Shown here piece after piece: positions 49,134 through 59,142 of a stretch of DNA of 64,000 nucleotides; the stretch's first letter is position 1, and each line of letters starts with the position of its first letter. The translations under genes and the position numbers were made by a program. Origin of the DNA: Lachnospiraceae bacterium (GTDB taxonomy: Bacteria > Bacillota > Clostridia > Lachnospirales > Lachnospiraceae); contig JAAVZR010000038.1 of assembly GCA_022791755.1 (NCBI GenBank), positions 62,001 through 126,000 on the forward strand, read 5' to 3'. Under the pieces are notes generated by a model. It was not told the DNA's origin, made no database searches, and saw only the letters and a program-made list of their open reading frames with translations.

Positions 49134-49898
49134 TTACGGATTTTTGCGGTAAATCATCCATAATCCACGGAGTAAAAGACCGTCGTCGATGATAATGCTC
49201 CGCCGGCACAGAGGGACGACGAAACGGGAAAGCCCGCCGGTGGCGATGACGGTGGCCTCCTGCCCCAGCTCCTCCTCCATGCGTTCGATCATACCGTCGA
49301 TCATGGAGGCATTGCCATAGAGGGCGCCGCTCTTCATACAGTCGATGGTATTTTTACCGATGACCTGTTTGAGATTATCGAGGCCGATTTTAGTCAGCTG
49401 AGCCGCACGGTTTACCAGAGAGTCTAAGGACACCTGCAATCCCGGTATGATAGCCCCTCCGATATAGTTTCCCTTCTCATCCACAGCGGTCATGGTGGTA
49501 GCTGTACCCATGTCGATGATAATGAGAGGCGGCGTGTAGTCATGGACGGCAGCCACGGCGGCGACGATCAGATCGGCGCCTACGGAGGCCGGGTTATCCA
49601 TCCGGATATTGAGCCCGGTGCGGATGCCCGGACCCACTAAAGGCGGTCTTTTGCCGGTGACCTTCTCTATGGCGCGCTGTAAGGTGGTAGAGACAGGCGG
49701 GACTACGGAGGCGATGATGCCGCCCTCCAGATCTTCTCTGGTGATGCCGTAGAGCTCCAGGACATTCTTCAGATCCAGGGCATACTCCAGCTCCGTCTTA
49801 TTGGTGTCGGTGCGCAGACGCTCCACGAAATAGGTTTTATGTTCATCAATACAGCCGATGACGATGTTGGTATTGCCGATATCCAATGCCAGAATCAT
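49134..49898 (-). CDS. coaX: Type III pantothenate kinase CoaX
   Basis: The 254-residue ASKHA-fold kinase starts ILALDIGNTNIVIG, has GPGIRTGLNIRMDNPASVGA and LIIIDMGTATTMTAVDEKGN with the catalytic and phosphate-binding residues, and GALYGNASMIDGMIER. It makes 4'-phosphopantothenate from pantothenate, the first step of coenzyme A synthesis; unlike CoaA it is not inhibited by CoA. It is divergent from coaBC, so the two ends of the early pathway share one intergenic region. AAGGAAC lies upstream. Confidence 0.96.
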   Translation of the reverse strand: MILALDIGNTNIVIGCIDEHKTYFVERLRTDTNKTELEYALDLKNVLELYGITREDLEGGIIASVVPPVSTTLQRAIEKVTGKRPPLVGPGIRTGLNIRMDNPASVGADLIVAAVAAVHDYTPPLIIIDMGTATTMTAVDEKGNYIGGAIIPGLQVSLDSLVNRAAQLTKIGLDNLKQVIGKNTIDCMKSGALYGNASMIDGMIERMEEELGQEATVIATGGLSRFVVPLCRRSIIIDDGLLLRGLWMIYRKNP

Positions 49899-49944
49899 GA
49901 TTTTTTGTTCCTTTCTTCAGACGTACAGTCATGATTTCCAGGCG

Positions 49945-49973
49945 ATTATAGCATACTATTGGAAGAAGTACAA
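49945..49973 (-). promoter_or_regulatory. Promoter of coaX
   Basis: On the minus strand TTGTAC (49973-49968) and TATAAT (49950-49945) are 17 bases apart, with TGC before the -10 box (extended -10). The leader to coaX would be about 40 bases. Confidence 0.7.
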
Positions 49974-50013
49974 TCGAAAAAAGTCTTTGCGGCGAAGGAG
50001 GATACAGGATATC

Positions 50014-51204
50014 ATGCTGAAAGGGAAGACAGTGGTGCTGGCGGTCAGCGGCAGCATCGCAGCCTATAAGAGCGCCAATCTGGCCCGGAGCTTTAAAAAG
50101 CTGGGAGCTGATGTGGAAGTGCTGATGACAGAGAATGCCACTAATTTTATTCATCCGATTACCTTTGAATCTCTCACCGGCAGAAAATGTCTGGTGGATA
50201 CGTTTGACCGGAATTTTGAGTTCAGCGTGGAGCATGTGGCCCTGGCAAAGCGGGCTGATGTGGTGCTTCTGGCCCCGGCCTCGGCCAATGTGATCGGAAA
50301 GCTGGCCTGCGGTATCGCTGACGATATGCTGACCACCACGATCATGGCCTGTACCTGCAAGAAGATCATTGCCCCTGCCATGAATCACAATATGTTTCAC
50401 AATCCCATCGTCCAGGACAATCTGAGACGTCTGGAGAGCTTTGGGTATGAGATCGCGGCGCCGGAGCGGGGGATGTTAGCCAATGGGGACGTGGGAGACG
50501 GGAGAATGCCAAAGGAGGAGCTGCTGGTCGAGTATGTACTGCGGGAGATCGCCTGTGAGAAAGATCTGGCGGGAAAGAAGGTGCTGGTGACGGCCGGTCC
50601 CACCAGAGAGGCCATCGACCCGGTACGCTTTATCACGAATCATTCCAGCGGACGCATGGGGTATGCGGTTGCTGCCGCCGCCATGCGCCGGGGAGCGGAG
50701 GTGACGCTCATAAGCGGACCGGTGGCTCTGGAGGCGCCGCCTTTTGTGAAGCTGGTTTCCGTGGTCTCGGCGGCGGATATGTATGAGGCGGTCATGGCGG
50801 CGGCCGGTGAACAGGATTTCATCGTCAAGACAGCGGCAGTGGCGGATTACTGTCCGGCTGAGACCGCGAAAGAAAAGATGAAGAAGACGGAGGGAGATCT
50901 GTCCATTGCCTTAAAGAGGACGAAGGATATTCTGGCGGCTCTGGGGGAGAACAGGCGGCCTGGCCAGGTGATCTGCGGTTTTTCCATGGAGACGGAGAAT
51001 ATGGAGGCCAACGCGGCCGCCAAGCTCCAAAAGAAGAAGGTGGATATGATCGCCGCCAATAACCTGCGGGAGGAGGGGGCCGGCTTCGGCACAGATACGA
51101 ACCGGGTGACATTACTGACGAAAAAGGGGGCCGAGGCTCTGCCGTTGATGACGAAGGAGCAGGTGGCCCATGTATTATTAGACCGGATGAGAGATTATGC
51201 ATAA
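50014..51204 (+). CDS. coaBC: Bifunctional CoaBC: phosphopantothenoylcysteine synthetase/decarboxylase
   Basis: The 396-residue protein has the N-terminal flavin decarboxylase CoaC (AVSGSIAAYKSANLAR, HVALAKRADVVLLAPASAN with the catalytic His, and PAMNHNMFHNP) and the C-terminal CTP-dependent ligase CoaB (VTAGPTREAIDPVRFITNHS, SSGRMGYAVA). The two join at about residue 185. They turn 4'-phosphopantothenate plus cysteine into 4'-phosphopantetheine. ATG 50014 has AAGGAGG 12 bases upstream. The last 8 bases overlap the cardiolipin synthase gene. Confidence 0.96.
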   Translation: MLKGKTVVLAVSGSIAAYKSANLARSFKKLGADVEVLMTENATNFIHPITFESLTGRKCLVDTFDRNFEFSVEHVALAKRADVVLLAPASANVIGKLACGIADDMLTTTIMACTCKKIIAPAMNHNMFHNPIVQDNLRRLESFGYEIAAPERGMLANGDVGDGRMPKEELLVEYVLREIACEKDLAGKKVLVTAGPTREAIDPVRFITNHSSGRMGYAVAAAAMRRGAEVTLISGPVALEAPPFVKLVSVVSAADMYEAVMAAAGEQDFIVKTAAVADYCPAETAKEKMKKTEGDLSIALKRTKDILAALGENRRPGQVICGFSMETENMEANAAAKLQKKKVDMIAANNLREEGAGFGTDTNRVTLLTKKGAEALPLMTKEQVAHVLLDRMRDYA

Positions 51205-52726
51205 GTTTTTTAAGTTTCTGACCAGCCGGGTGGTGCTGGTGGCTCTGGCCATAGTGCTGCAGCTGGGATGGCTGATCGGTTCCATATGGACCATCAGCCA
51301 GTATCACAGGCTGGCCTCCCTGATTCTGGTGGGGGCCAGTTGGGTGCTGTCGGTTCACATCGCGGGAAAGCCGGGGAATTCTTCTTTTAAATTATCCTGG
51401 ATTATCCTGATCTTGTCGGTGCCCTTTGTGGGAATTATTCTCTATATGCTCTTTGGCCGGCAGCGGCTCTTTGCCAGCGCGGAGCACCGTCACGAGATGA
51501 TCTTTGAACAACTGAGAGAGACGCTGGTGCAGGACACGAAGACGGAGAAAGAGATCGCGGCGGCCAATGCGGCCGTGGCCAGGCAGGTAGCCTATATCCG
51601 CGGGAAGGCCGGGTATCCGGTCTGTCAAAATACGGAGACGCATTTTCTGTCCTGCGGGGAGGTCTATTTTCCGGCGCTGATCGAAGAGCTGAAGAAGGCG
51701 AAACGCTTTATTTTTCTGGAATATTTCATCATCGAACACGGTTATGTATGGGATACCATACTGGAGATTCTCAAGGAAAAGGCGGCTGTCGGTGTGGAAG
51801 TGCGGCTTCTGTACGACGATGTGGGCTGCATTCAGAGGCTGCCCAAGGGGTATCCGGCGGAGCTGGAGGAATACGGGATAAAGTGCCATAAGTTCAACCC
51901 CTTTGTGCCGGTGATCTCGGCGATCATGAATCACAGGGACCACAGAAAGATCGTGGTCATAGACGGAGACACAGGCTTTACCGGAGGGATTAACCTGGCG
52001 GATGAGTACATGAACCGGGTGGTTCGCTTTGGCTATTGGAAGGATACCGGCGTTATGCTGCGGGGAGAAGCCGTGTGGAATCTGACGGTCATGTTTTTAC
52101 AGATGTGGAATACGGTACGCATGACCGAGGAGAACGTGGAGGAGTACCGCCCCATCCGCGAGATACCGGGAGAGAGCCGGGGGTTTGTACAGCCCTTTTG
52201 CGACAATCCGATGGATATGGAGACAGTGGGAGAGAATGTGTATCTGAACATGATTTACCATGCCACCCGCTATGTCTATATCGCGACTCCCTATCTTCTC
52301 ATCGACAATGAAATGATGACAGCCCTGACATTGGCGGCGAAGAGCGGCGTGGATGTGCGGATTATGATGCCCCATATACCCGATAAGAAGCTGATTTTCC
52401 TTTTGTCCCGCTCCTATTATGGCCAGCTGATCGAGGCCGGTGTGCGGATCTATGAATACCTGCCGGGTTTTCTTCATTCCAAGACATTTCTGGTGGATGA
52501 TGAGCTGGCAGTGATCGGAACCATCAATCTGGATTACAGGAGCCTGTACCTGCATTTTGAGTGCGGTACATTTCTGTACCGGGCGACGGCGGTGGAGGAG
52601 CTGAAGAAGGACTACCTGGAGACCATGGCACGGTGCGCTGAGATGGATCTGGCGTTTTGCCGTTCTTTTTCATTCCCTGTCCGCGTGTTGCAGCGCTTCA
52701 TGAGGCTGTTTGCGCCTTTGTTTTAG
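51197..52726 (+). CDS. cls: Cardiolipin synthase (PLD superfamily)
   Basis: The 509-residue enzyme has two or three N-terminal membrane segments (about 10-72) and two HKD-type motifs: HRDHRKIVVIDGDTGFTGG at about 240 and HSKTFLVDDELAVIGTINLD at about 430. It joins two phosphatidylglycerols to cardiolipin at the membrane. It overlaps coaBC and its C-terminus ends in an aromatic hydrophobic tail. Length is normal for the Cls family. Confidence 0.94.
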   Translation: MHKFFKFLTSRVVLVALAIVLQLGWLIGSIWTISQYHRLASLILVGASWVLSVHIAGKPGNSSFKLSWIILILSVPFVGIILYMLFGRQRLFASAEHRHEMIFEQLRETLVQDTKTEKEIAAANAAVARQVAYIRGKAGYPVCQNTETHFLSCGEVYFPALIEELKKAKRFIFLEYFIIEHGYVWDTILEILKEKAAVGVEVRLLYDDVGCIQRLPKGYPAELEEYGIKCHKFNPFVPVISAIMNHRDHRKIVVIDGDTGFTGGINLADEYMNRVVRFGYWKDTGVMLRGEAVWNLTVMFLQMWNTVRMTEENVEEYRPIREIPGESRGFVQPFCDNPMDMETVGENVYLNMIYHATRYVYIATPYLLIDNEMMTALTLAAKSGVDVRIMMPHIPDKKLIFLLSRSYYGQLIEAGVRIYEYLPGFLHSKTFLVDDELAVIGTINLDYRSLYLHFECGTFLYRATAVEELKKDYLETMARCAEMDLAFCRSFSFPVRVLQRFMRLFAPLF

Positions 52727-52757
52727 AGAGTAAATGAAATCCAAGGAGGAGAGACCC

Positions 52758-54356
52758 TTGTCTACGAGTACATTAACAGAAGAAATAACAAAACGGCGGA
52801 CCTTTGCCATCATCTCCCACCCGGATGCCGGAAAGACGACGCTGACGGAGAAGTTCCTTCTCTATGGCGGCGCCATCAATCTGGCAGGATCGGTGAAGGG
52901 GCGCAAGGCGGCCCGTCATGCTGTGTCAGACTGGATGGAGATCGAGAAGGAGAGAGGAATCTCGGTCACTTCCTCGGTGATGCAGTTTAATTATGACGGC
53001 TACTGCATTAACATCCTGGATACCCCGGGACATCAGGATTTTTCGGAGGACACCTACCGCACACTGATGGCGGCGGACTCGGCAGTCATGGTCATCGACG
53101 CTTCCAAGGGTGTGGAGGCCCAGACCATCAAGCTGTTTAAGGTCTGTGTCATGCGCCATATTCCTATTTTTACTTTTATCAATAAGATGGATCGGGAGGC
53201 CAACGATCCCTTTGAACTGATGGATGATATTGAGAATGTGCTGGGCATCCAGACCTGCCCCATCAACTGGCCCATAGGCTGCGGCAAGAATTTCAAAGGG
53301 GTCTATGATCGGGATAAGAAGACGATTACCACCTTTACGGCAGCCATGAACGGCCAAAAGGAGATCGATTCCAGAGAAATCCCTGTGGACAGCCCCGAGG
53401 CCATGGCGGTGGTGAGCCAGGATTACTATGGACAGCTGCTGGAGGAGATCGAGCTGTTGGACGGTGCGGGCCAGGAGTTTGACATGGAGGCGGTGCGGGC
53501 CGGAGAGATCTCGCCGGTGTTTTTCGGATCGGCTCTGACAAATTTCGGTGTGGAGACGTTTCTGACCCATTTTCTGTCCATGACCACGTCGCCGCTGCCG
53601 CGGATGTCCGATACGGGCCTCATCGATCCGTTCCGTCCTGATTTTTCAGCCTTTGTCTTTAAGATCCAGGCCAATATGAACAAGGCTCACAGAGACCGCA
53701 TCGCCTTTATGAGAATCACATCCGGCCGTTTCGAGGCGGGGATGGAGGTGAATCACATCCAGGGCGGTAAGAAGATCCGCCTGAGCCAGCCTCAGCAGAT
53801 GATGGCCCAGGATCGCAAGATCGTGGAGGAGGCCTACGCCGGGGATATCATCGGTGTGTTTGATCCGGGGATATTTGCCATCGGCGATACGCTGTGTACA
53901 GGCAGCCAGCGCTTCCGGTTCGAGGGGATTCCGACTTTCGCGCCGGAACATTTTGCCAGAGTGCGTCAGATGGATACTATGAAGCGCAAGCAGTTTGTCA
54001 AGGGAATCAGCCAGATCGCCCAGGAAGGCGCGATCCAGATTTTTCAGGAATTCAACACTGGTATGGAGGAGATCATCGTGGGTGTGGTGGGAGTGCTGCA
54101 ATTCGATGTTCTTCTGTACCGGCTGCAAAATGAATATAATGTGGAGGTACGTCTGGAGAATCTCCCCTATGAGCACATCCGCTGGATCGAGAACAGGGAA
54201 GAGATCGATGTAAATAAGATACAGGGAACCTCCGATATGAAGCGGATCAAAGATCTGAAGGATAACCCGCTCTTATTGTTTGTGAACAGCTGGAGCGTGG
54301 GGATGGTTCTGGACCGCAATCCGGGGCTTCGGCTGTCGGAATTTGGCAGGGAGTAG
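52758..54356 (+). CDS. prfC: Peptide chain release factor 3
   Basis: The 532-residue GTPase has G1 ISHPDAGKTTLTEKFLL, G2/G3 SVMQFNYDGYCINILDTPGH, G4 NKMD and the RF3-type domains II and III (PTFAPEHFARVRQMDTMKRK). It recycles RF1 and RF2 after peptide release. The likely start is TTG 52758 with AAGGAGG 8 bases upstream; ATG 52734 upstream in the same frame has no such site and would place the ribosome binding site inside the coding region. It lies close behind cls. Confidence 0.95.
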   Translation: MSTSTLTEEITKRRTFAIISHPDAGKTTLTEKFLLYGGAINLAGSVKGRKAARHAVSDWMEIEKERGISVTSSVMQFNYDGYCINILDTPGHQDFSEDTYRTLMAADSAVMVIDASKGVEAQTIKLFKVCVMRHIPIFTFINKMDREANDPFELMDDIENVLGIQTCPINWPIGCGKNFKGVYDRDKKTITTFTAAMNGQKEIDSREIPVDSPEAMAVVSQDYYGQLLEEIELLDGAGQEFDMEAVRAGEISPVFFGSALTNFGVETFLTHFLSMTTSPLPRMSDTGLIDPFRPDFSAFVFKIQANMNKAHRDRIAFMRITSGRFEAGMEVNHIQGGKKIRLSQPQQMMAQDRKIVEEAYAGDIIGVFDPGIFAIGDTLCTGSQRFRFEGIPTFAPEHFARVRQMDTMKRKQFVKGISQIAQEGAIQIFQEFNTGMEEIIVGVVGVLQFDVLLYRLQNEYNVEVRLENLPYEHIRWIENREEIDVNKIQGTSDMKRIKDLKDNPLLLFVNSWSVGMVLDRNPGLRLSEFGRE

Positions 54357-54361
54357 AATAC

Positions 54362-54925
54362 ATGAATTATATGGATGAGCTAATGGCGTATCAGCCAAAG
54401 AACGAACAGGAGAGAACGGACCGGGAGACCATACTGGCCTATATCTGCGCGTTTCCGGACACGATCCTGACCAGGAAGAATGTATTTGCCCATATGACAG
54501 CTTCTTCGATGATATTTAATCGAAACAGGGATAAGGTGCTGATGGCCTATCACAATATCTTTCGTTCCTGGTCCTGGACCGGCGGCCATGCGGACGGAGA
54601 GGAAGATATGCTGTCAGTGGCGCTTAAAGAGGCCAGGGAGGAGACTGGGATCGGGACGCTGAGCCTCATAGGCTCCGGGTTGGCTGCGGTGGATGTGCTG
54701 CCTGTGTGGGGACATGTGAAGCGGGGAGCCTATGTGAGCGCCCATCAGCATCTGAATTTCAGCTACCTGTTCGAGGCCGATGAGAAAGAGACGATCCGTG
54801 CCAAGGAGGACGAGAACAGCCGCGTGGGCTGGATCGCGGTGAGAGAGCTGGCAGAAAAGGTGTCGGAGCCTGACATGCTGCCGGTCTATGAAAAGCTGAT
54901 CCGGGCTCTCTGGTGTGCTGCCTGA
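54362..54925 (+). CDS. Nudix hydrolase
   Basis: The 187-residue protein has a Nudix box GHADGEEDMLSVALKEAREE (75-94, then TGI) that fits Gx5Ex7REUxEExGU except for Lys in place of the first Arg. A helical N-terminal part (1-45) precedes it. It should hydrolyse a nucleoside diphosphate linked to another group. It starts 5 bases after prfC, so they are probably one transcript. A hairpin GTGTGCTG/CAGCACGC at about 54912-54937 marks its end. Confidence 0.9.
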   Translation: MNYMDELMAYQPKNEQERTDRETILAYICAFPDTILTRKNVFAHMTASSMIFNRNRDKVLMAYHNIFRSWSWTGGHADGEEDMLSVALKEAREETGIGTLSLIGSGLAAVDVLPVWGHVKRGAYVSAHQHLNFSYLFEADEKETIRAKEDENSRVGWIAVRELAEKVSEPDMLPVYEKLIRALWCAA

Positions 54926-54944
54926 ATCGAATCCGGACAGCACG

Positions 54945-55232
54945 CTAGTTTCCTTTACTGCTCAGGGGATTGCTGCGTTCTTCAAAGAAGAGATTATTAT
55001 CCGGCGCGGCCTTATTGTTATCATCGTAATCGGATTCCTGGCGCACCAGGGCCTCATGCCCTTCCTCCTGCCTGATTGCGGGCTTTGGCTGACGGTGACA
55101 GTCAGAGAAAGAGTCGTCGACGCCGGCAAATTCGATGCGGTCGATGGCCACGATTTCCTGCGTATATTTTTCCGGATGATGGGGATACTCCTTCGGGTAT
55201 CTCCTGGGTTCGGTTTTTTTGATCTCCTGCAT
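54945..55232 (-). CDS. Small acidic hypothetical protein
   Basis: The 95-residue frame has AGAAAGGAAA eight bases before its ATG at 55232, strong support for translation. The product is hydrophilic, with many Asp, Glu, Pro and Arg and no membrane segment: RRYPKEYPHHPEKYTQEIVA at the start and DDNNKAAPDNNLFFEE near the end. I do not recognise it. The overlapping frame from 55258 is basic and lacks such a site. Between its start and the transporter gene at 55601 the only structure I see is the inverted repeat at 55527-55543. Confidence 0.55.
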   Translation of the reverse strand: MQEIKKTEPRRYPKEYPHHPEKYTQEIVAIDRIEFAGVDDSFSDCHRQPKPAIRQEEGHEALVRQESDYDDNNKAAPDNNLFFEERSNPLSSKGN

Positions 55233-55526
55233 ATGATTTTCCTTTCTGGTATACCCATTCGGGTCCCCTTCCTTTATGTCCCTGACGGGACGGGAGGACT
55301 TCGTCTGATGGGGTTTATATCATGTTGAAATAATGGTGATGCGGTAGTAGTATCGGGAAAAGGAGAGAGAAATATACGAGGAGAAGATTGTCAATTTGTA
55401 GCAGACATTATCTTTTGAATGTGGGAAACAGAGTCAGGAAAAAATACCGCAGAAACGGGTACATGTGACAAAGGCTGAGGTTTTTCCTTGGCCTTTGCTT
55501 ATATCAAAAATTTATGTCTACTGAAC

Positions 55527-55543
55527 CTTACAGCGACTGTAAG
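55527..55543 (+). promoter_or_regulatory. Palindrome upstream of the Bce-type operon
   Basis: CTTACAG and CTGTAAG flank CGA, a perfect 7-base inverted repeat 58 bases before the transporter start. It is a candidate binding site for the response regulator encoded in the operon or another regulator. Promoter boxes around it are not clear. Confidence 0.55.
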
Positions 55544-55600
55544 TGTAATTTTCCGGAGTTATGTGTTACCATTTGATCAGAAAACACAGGAGGTAATCAA

Positions 55601-56368
55601 ATGGAACCGATTTTGGATATTGAAAACTTAACCAAGACCTACGGCAATGTGCCGAACCAAACCAAGGCACTGGACGGAATCACCTTTCAGGTAATGCCCG
55701 GAGAATTCCTGGGGATCATGGGAAGCAGCGGCTCCGGCAAGTCCACGCTGCTTAACTGCATTGCAACGGTGATTTCCCCCACCGGTGGACGTATCGTGAT
55801 GGAAGGAAAGAAATTGCAGTCCCTCCGCGGCAGGTCATTGGCCGCATACCGGGGGCAAACCGTGGGGTATCTGTTTCAGAATTTTGAATTGCTGGATAAT
55901 CTCACCGGTCGGGAGAATATCTTGCTGCCCACTTCGCTTCATGGCGTGGCGGAAAAAGAAAGTCTCCTTCGCCTGAACCAGCTGGCTGAATATCTGGAAA
56001 TCACAGAAGTGCTTGACAGATTTCCTACCCAGATGTCCGGCGGTCAGCGGCAGCGTGTGGCCGCGGCCAGAGCCATGATCCTCCATCCGAAGCTGATCCT
56101 TGCCGACGAACCGACAGGCGCGCTGGACAGTAAGAACGGGAAGAACATCATGGAAAAGCTTTCCGGCCTGAACCGGGACGAACAGGCCACCATTTTGATG
56201 GTGACTCATGATTCCAATGCCGCCAGCTTTTGCAAGCGAATCCTGTTTATCCAGGACGGCGTGATATTCCATGAACTTCGCCGTGGAGACGAGAGCCAGC
56301 AGGATTTCTATGGGCGTATTCTGAAGGTCATGGCACAGTTGGGAGGTGGCAGCAGTCATGTTTTCTGA
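55601..56368 (+). CDS. ABC transporter ATPase, BceA type
   Basis: The 255-residue ATPase has Walker A GSSGSGKST (41-49), the signature MSGGQRQRVAAARAM, and Walker B LILADEPTGALDS. Together with the BceB-type permease and the two-component genes that follow, it forms a module of the kind that senses and resists cell-wall-targeting peptides. ACAGGAGG precedes the start. Its last 11 bases overlap the permease. Confidence 0.93.
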   Translation: MEPILDIENLTKTYGNVPNQTKALDGITFQVMPGEFLGIMGSSGSGKSTLLNCIATVISPTGGRIVMEGKKLQSLRGRSLAAYRGQTVGYLFQNFELLDNLTGRENILLPTSLHGVAEKESLLRLNQLAEYLEITEVLDRFPTQMSGGQRQRVAAARAMILHPKLILADEPTGALDSKNGKNIMEKLSGLNRDEQATILMVTHDSNAASFCKRILFIQDGVIFHELRRGDESQQDFYGRILKVMAQLGGGSSHVF

Positions 56369-58445
56369 TTTGATTTTTAGAAACAGCAGACGAGGGAGAA
56401 AAGAAAACGGACTGTTTTTCGCATCTCTGGTGATTTCTATTGTGGCTTTTTATATTATTCTCTCCCTGTCCAGGCAGGATGTCATGATTTTCCTTGCAGA
56501 GATGGAAAGCGATGCAGTAAATCAGCTTCTGCTGATGATTCCCGTTTTCTATGGGATGACGCTGGGCATTCTGTTTTTTCTGATTTATTTTGCTTGTAAG
56601 TATCAGATGGAACGCCGCAGAAAAGAGTTCGGCGTCTATCTGATGATGGGGATGCGCCGGAGCAAGCTTTTTACCATGCTTCTTGCAGAGGATTTTTTGA
56701 ACAACATTTTGGCTCTTCTGATCGGGCTGCCGACAGCGGTACTGCTTTCTGAGATCATCAGCCTTGTCACCGCCAAGCTGGTGGGTATGGGGATCCTGGG
56801 CCATCGGTTTACCCTTTCCCTGCCTGCTATCGGCTTCACCGTCGTCGGGTTTCTCGCCATTAAGCTGGCAGCTTTTCTGAGCCTCAGCGGGAAGTTCAGC
56901 CGTCAGGAAATCGGTTCTCTGCTGGCAAGCTCTTCCGGAAATGAAAAAAAACAGGCGCCTGCGATCGTATATGGACTCTGTGCAGCCTGCGGCGCTGTGC
57001 TGCTGTCTGCCGCCTACTGCCTGGCCATCGGGGGATGGGCCTGGCATAAGACCGGCAGTATGCTCCTTACGCTTTTATTGGGCCTGTTGGGAACCATTCT
57101 GCTGTTCTATGGGATGCGGACGATGATTGCTCTGCTGGTAAAGACAGGAAAAACAAATCGGAGGCTTCATGTGTTTACCTTCCGTCAAATCCAGGAGAAT
57201 GTGATCCATCAGTCCACCTCCATGGCCATCAGCTCCCTGCTGATTCTGGCGGCTCTGTGCTGCTTTGGCGCCGGTATCGGGATTGCCAGCACGAACAGGC
57301 AGGCCGGGGAGCATGTGCTGGATTATACATTTCGGGATTATAACACAGAAAATCCTCAGCAAGCTCTTCCCCGTTTACAGGAGATACTGAAAGAAAACGG
57401 CCTTGACAGTCAATTCTCCCAGCTCTTTGAAATGCGGATTGGACATGTCCGCACCACAGAGAATTATGAAGGCGTTTTTCGGATGAATTCTGTTATGGAG
57501 TCCTTGCGCAGCCTTCCCCAGTCGGAGGAACGGGATATCCTTCTGAACAATCTAAGCTATACGGGCTTTCCTTATCTCATCTGTTTGTCCGACTATAACC
57601 GCCTGTTAGAGGCTGCCGGGAAGCCGGCGCTGACTCTGGCCGCGAATGAAGCCGCCGTCTATCAGGATGCCGAATTTGCCGATACGGTCAGAGTTACCAT
57701 GCTAAATGAGATTTTCTCCGGGTGCCCGGGCGCTTTGCTGGATGGGACCCCCATCTATCTGACCGGGGAAGTCCAGTCCGTCAACTTTGTGACGGACCGA
57801 TCCATTACCTTGTCCTTTGCTCTGATCCTGCCGGATAAGCAATTTCTGCACTATACACAGGGGGACTATGATACCTATATCAACGGTATTATGAGCCGGG
57901 AGGCAACCCAGGGAGCAAGCCTTATGACTGCCATCTCTGACCTCAACGGTAAGCTTGCGGGAATCGGTCTGGAGAATGTGGGCATTGAATACGAAAGCTA
58001 TCTGCAAAATATAGGCAGGCATCTGTTCTACATGGTGGCCGCCAGCTACATCACCATTTATCTTGCAATTATCTTCCTGGTGGTTGCAAACACCATCATG
58101 GGAGTTCAGTTCCTGATGAATCAGCAGAAGACCGGACGAAGATATCAGACGCTGGTACGCCTGGGGGCCACGTACAAAACCATATGTGCCTCTGCCAGAA
58201 AGCAGATCAGCTGGTTTATGGGGCTTCCTGTCTGCGTGGCGGCCGTCAGCAGCCTCTTTGGAGTTAAGGCGCTGTATACCGGCTTGCTTTCCTCCCGGGT
58301 GCGGGAGACACAGGGAGAAATGCTGATGGTATCTGCCGCTATGATTTTTCTGCTTTGTGTGGTAGAATATATTTATATGACTGCCATTAAGCGCTCCAGC
58401 GACCGCTTCCTGCTGACGCTGATGCAGCCGCAGAGAGAAGAATAG
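56358..58445 (+). CDS. FtsX-type ABC permease, BceB type
   Basis: The 695-residue permease has about ten membrane segments, with one outside domain of about 220 residues (roughly 315-535) between segments 7 and 8, as in BceB. The C-terminal FtsX repeats include LVVANTIMGVQFLMNQQKTG. ATG 56358 follows GGGAGG by 11 bases; GTG 56346 is a longer alternative. The large extracellular domain probably binds the peptide antibiotic or its lipid target. Confidence 0.9.
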   Translation: MFSDLIFRNSRRGRKENGLFFASLVISIVAFYIILSLSRQDVMIFLAEMESDAVNQLLLMIPVFYGMTLGILFFLIYFACKYQMERRRKEFGVYLMMGMRRSKLFTMLLAEDFLNNILALLIGLPTAVLLSEIISLVTAKLVGMGILGHRFTLSLPAIGFTVVGFLAIKLAAFLSLSGKFSRQEIGSLLASSSGNEKKQAPAIVYGLCAACGAVLLSAAYCLAIGGWAWHKTGSMLLTLLLGLLGTILLFYGMRTMIALLVKTGKTNRRLHVFTFRQIQENVIHQSTSMAISSLLILAALCCFGAGIGIASTNRQAGEHVLDYTFRDYNTENPQQALPRLQEILKENGLDSQFSQLFEMRIGHVRTTENYEGVFRMNSVMESLRSLPQSEERDILLNNLSYTGFPYLICLSDYNRLLEAAGKPALTLAANEAAVYQDAEFADTVRVTMLNEIFSGCPGALLDGTPIYLTGEVQSVNFVTDRSITLSFALILPDKQFLHYTQGDYDTYINGIMSREATQGASLMTAISDLNGKLAGIGLENVGIEYESYLQNIGRHLFYMVAASYITIYLAIIFLVVANTIMGVQFLMNQQKTGRRYQTLVRLGATYKTICASARKQISWFMGLPVCVAAVSSLFGVKALYTGLLSSRVRETQGEMLMVSAAMIFLLCVVEYIYMTAIKRSSDRFLLTLMQPQREE

Positions 58446-58464
58446 CAGAGAAAGGAGGGCTGTC

Positions 58465-59142
58465 ATGAAAAGGCTTGCCGTGGTAGAGGATGAGGTCTAT
58501 ATGCGACAGGAGCTTTGCAGTATGCTGGAAAAGGCAGGATACGCAGTCATTGAAATCACTGCATTTGAAGATGCCGCAGAGCAGTTGACAGCCCTCGCTC
58601 CTGACCTTGTGATCTTAGATCTCAATCTGCCGGGAATCAGCGGCTTTCAGATTTGCCGGGATCTCAAACAGAAAACCTCCATTCCTGTGCTGGTCCTGAC
58701 TTCACGGGATCAGATGACCGACGAATTGCAGGCCCTCCGGCTGGGAGCGGACGAATACCTGACAAAGCCCTGCCGCAAAGAGCGGCTGCTGGCCAGAATC
58801 ACCAATATTCTCAAACGATATGAAGGCCGTTCCAATCTTTTGGAAGGGCAGGGATTCCTGCTGGATCGTGGGACTTATACATTATATATAAACAATTCCT
58901 CCGTGGTACTTCCCAAGAATCAGGGAAAGCTATTGGAAGCGCTGCTTGTGGGCGGGGACATTTTGGTGACGGCAAAGCAGCTTAGCATGGCGCTCTGGGA
59001 TACTACGGAGTTCATCGACGAAAACGCCTTACAGGTGAATCTGACCCGTCTGAAAAAGACAATGGCGAATTTGGATATGAAGCAGAAAATAGTTGCGGTC
59101 CGTGGTTTGGGCTACCGGCTCGAAACGGAGGAAGCGCCATGA
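58465..59142 (+). CDS. Response regulator of the Bce module
   Basis: The 225-residue OmpR-type regulator has phospho-acceptor D52 in LVILDLNLPGISG, the switch LVLTSRD and K in DEYLTKPC, and a winged-helix DNA-binding domain ending VAVRGLGYRLE. It should activate the transporter promoter when phosphorylated by the next gene's product. AAAGGAGG precedes the start; it overlaps the kinase gene by 4 bases. Confidence 0.93.
   Translation: MKRLAVVEDEVYMRQELCSMLEKAGYAVIEITAFEDAAEQLTALAPDLVILDLNLPGISGFQICRDLKQKTSIPVLVLTSRDQMTDELQALRLGADEYLTKPCRKERLLARITNILKRYEGRSNLLEGQGFLLDRGTYTLYINNSSVVLPKNQGKLLEALLVGGDILVTAKQLSMALWDTTEFIDENALQVNLTRLKKTMANLDMKQKIVAVRGLGYRLETEEAP

Noticed and set aside
54962-55258. 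98-codon minus-strand frame overlapping the small acidic protein
   Set aside because: Very basic composition and no ribosome binding site, while the alternative frame has AGAAAGGAAA correctly spaced.
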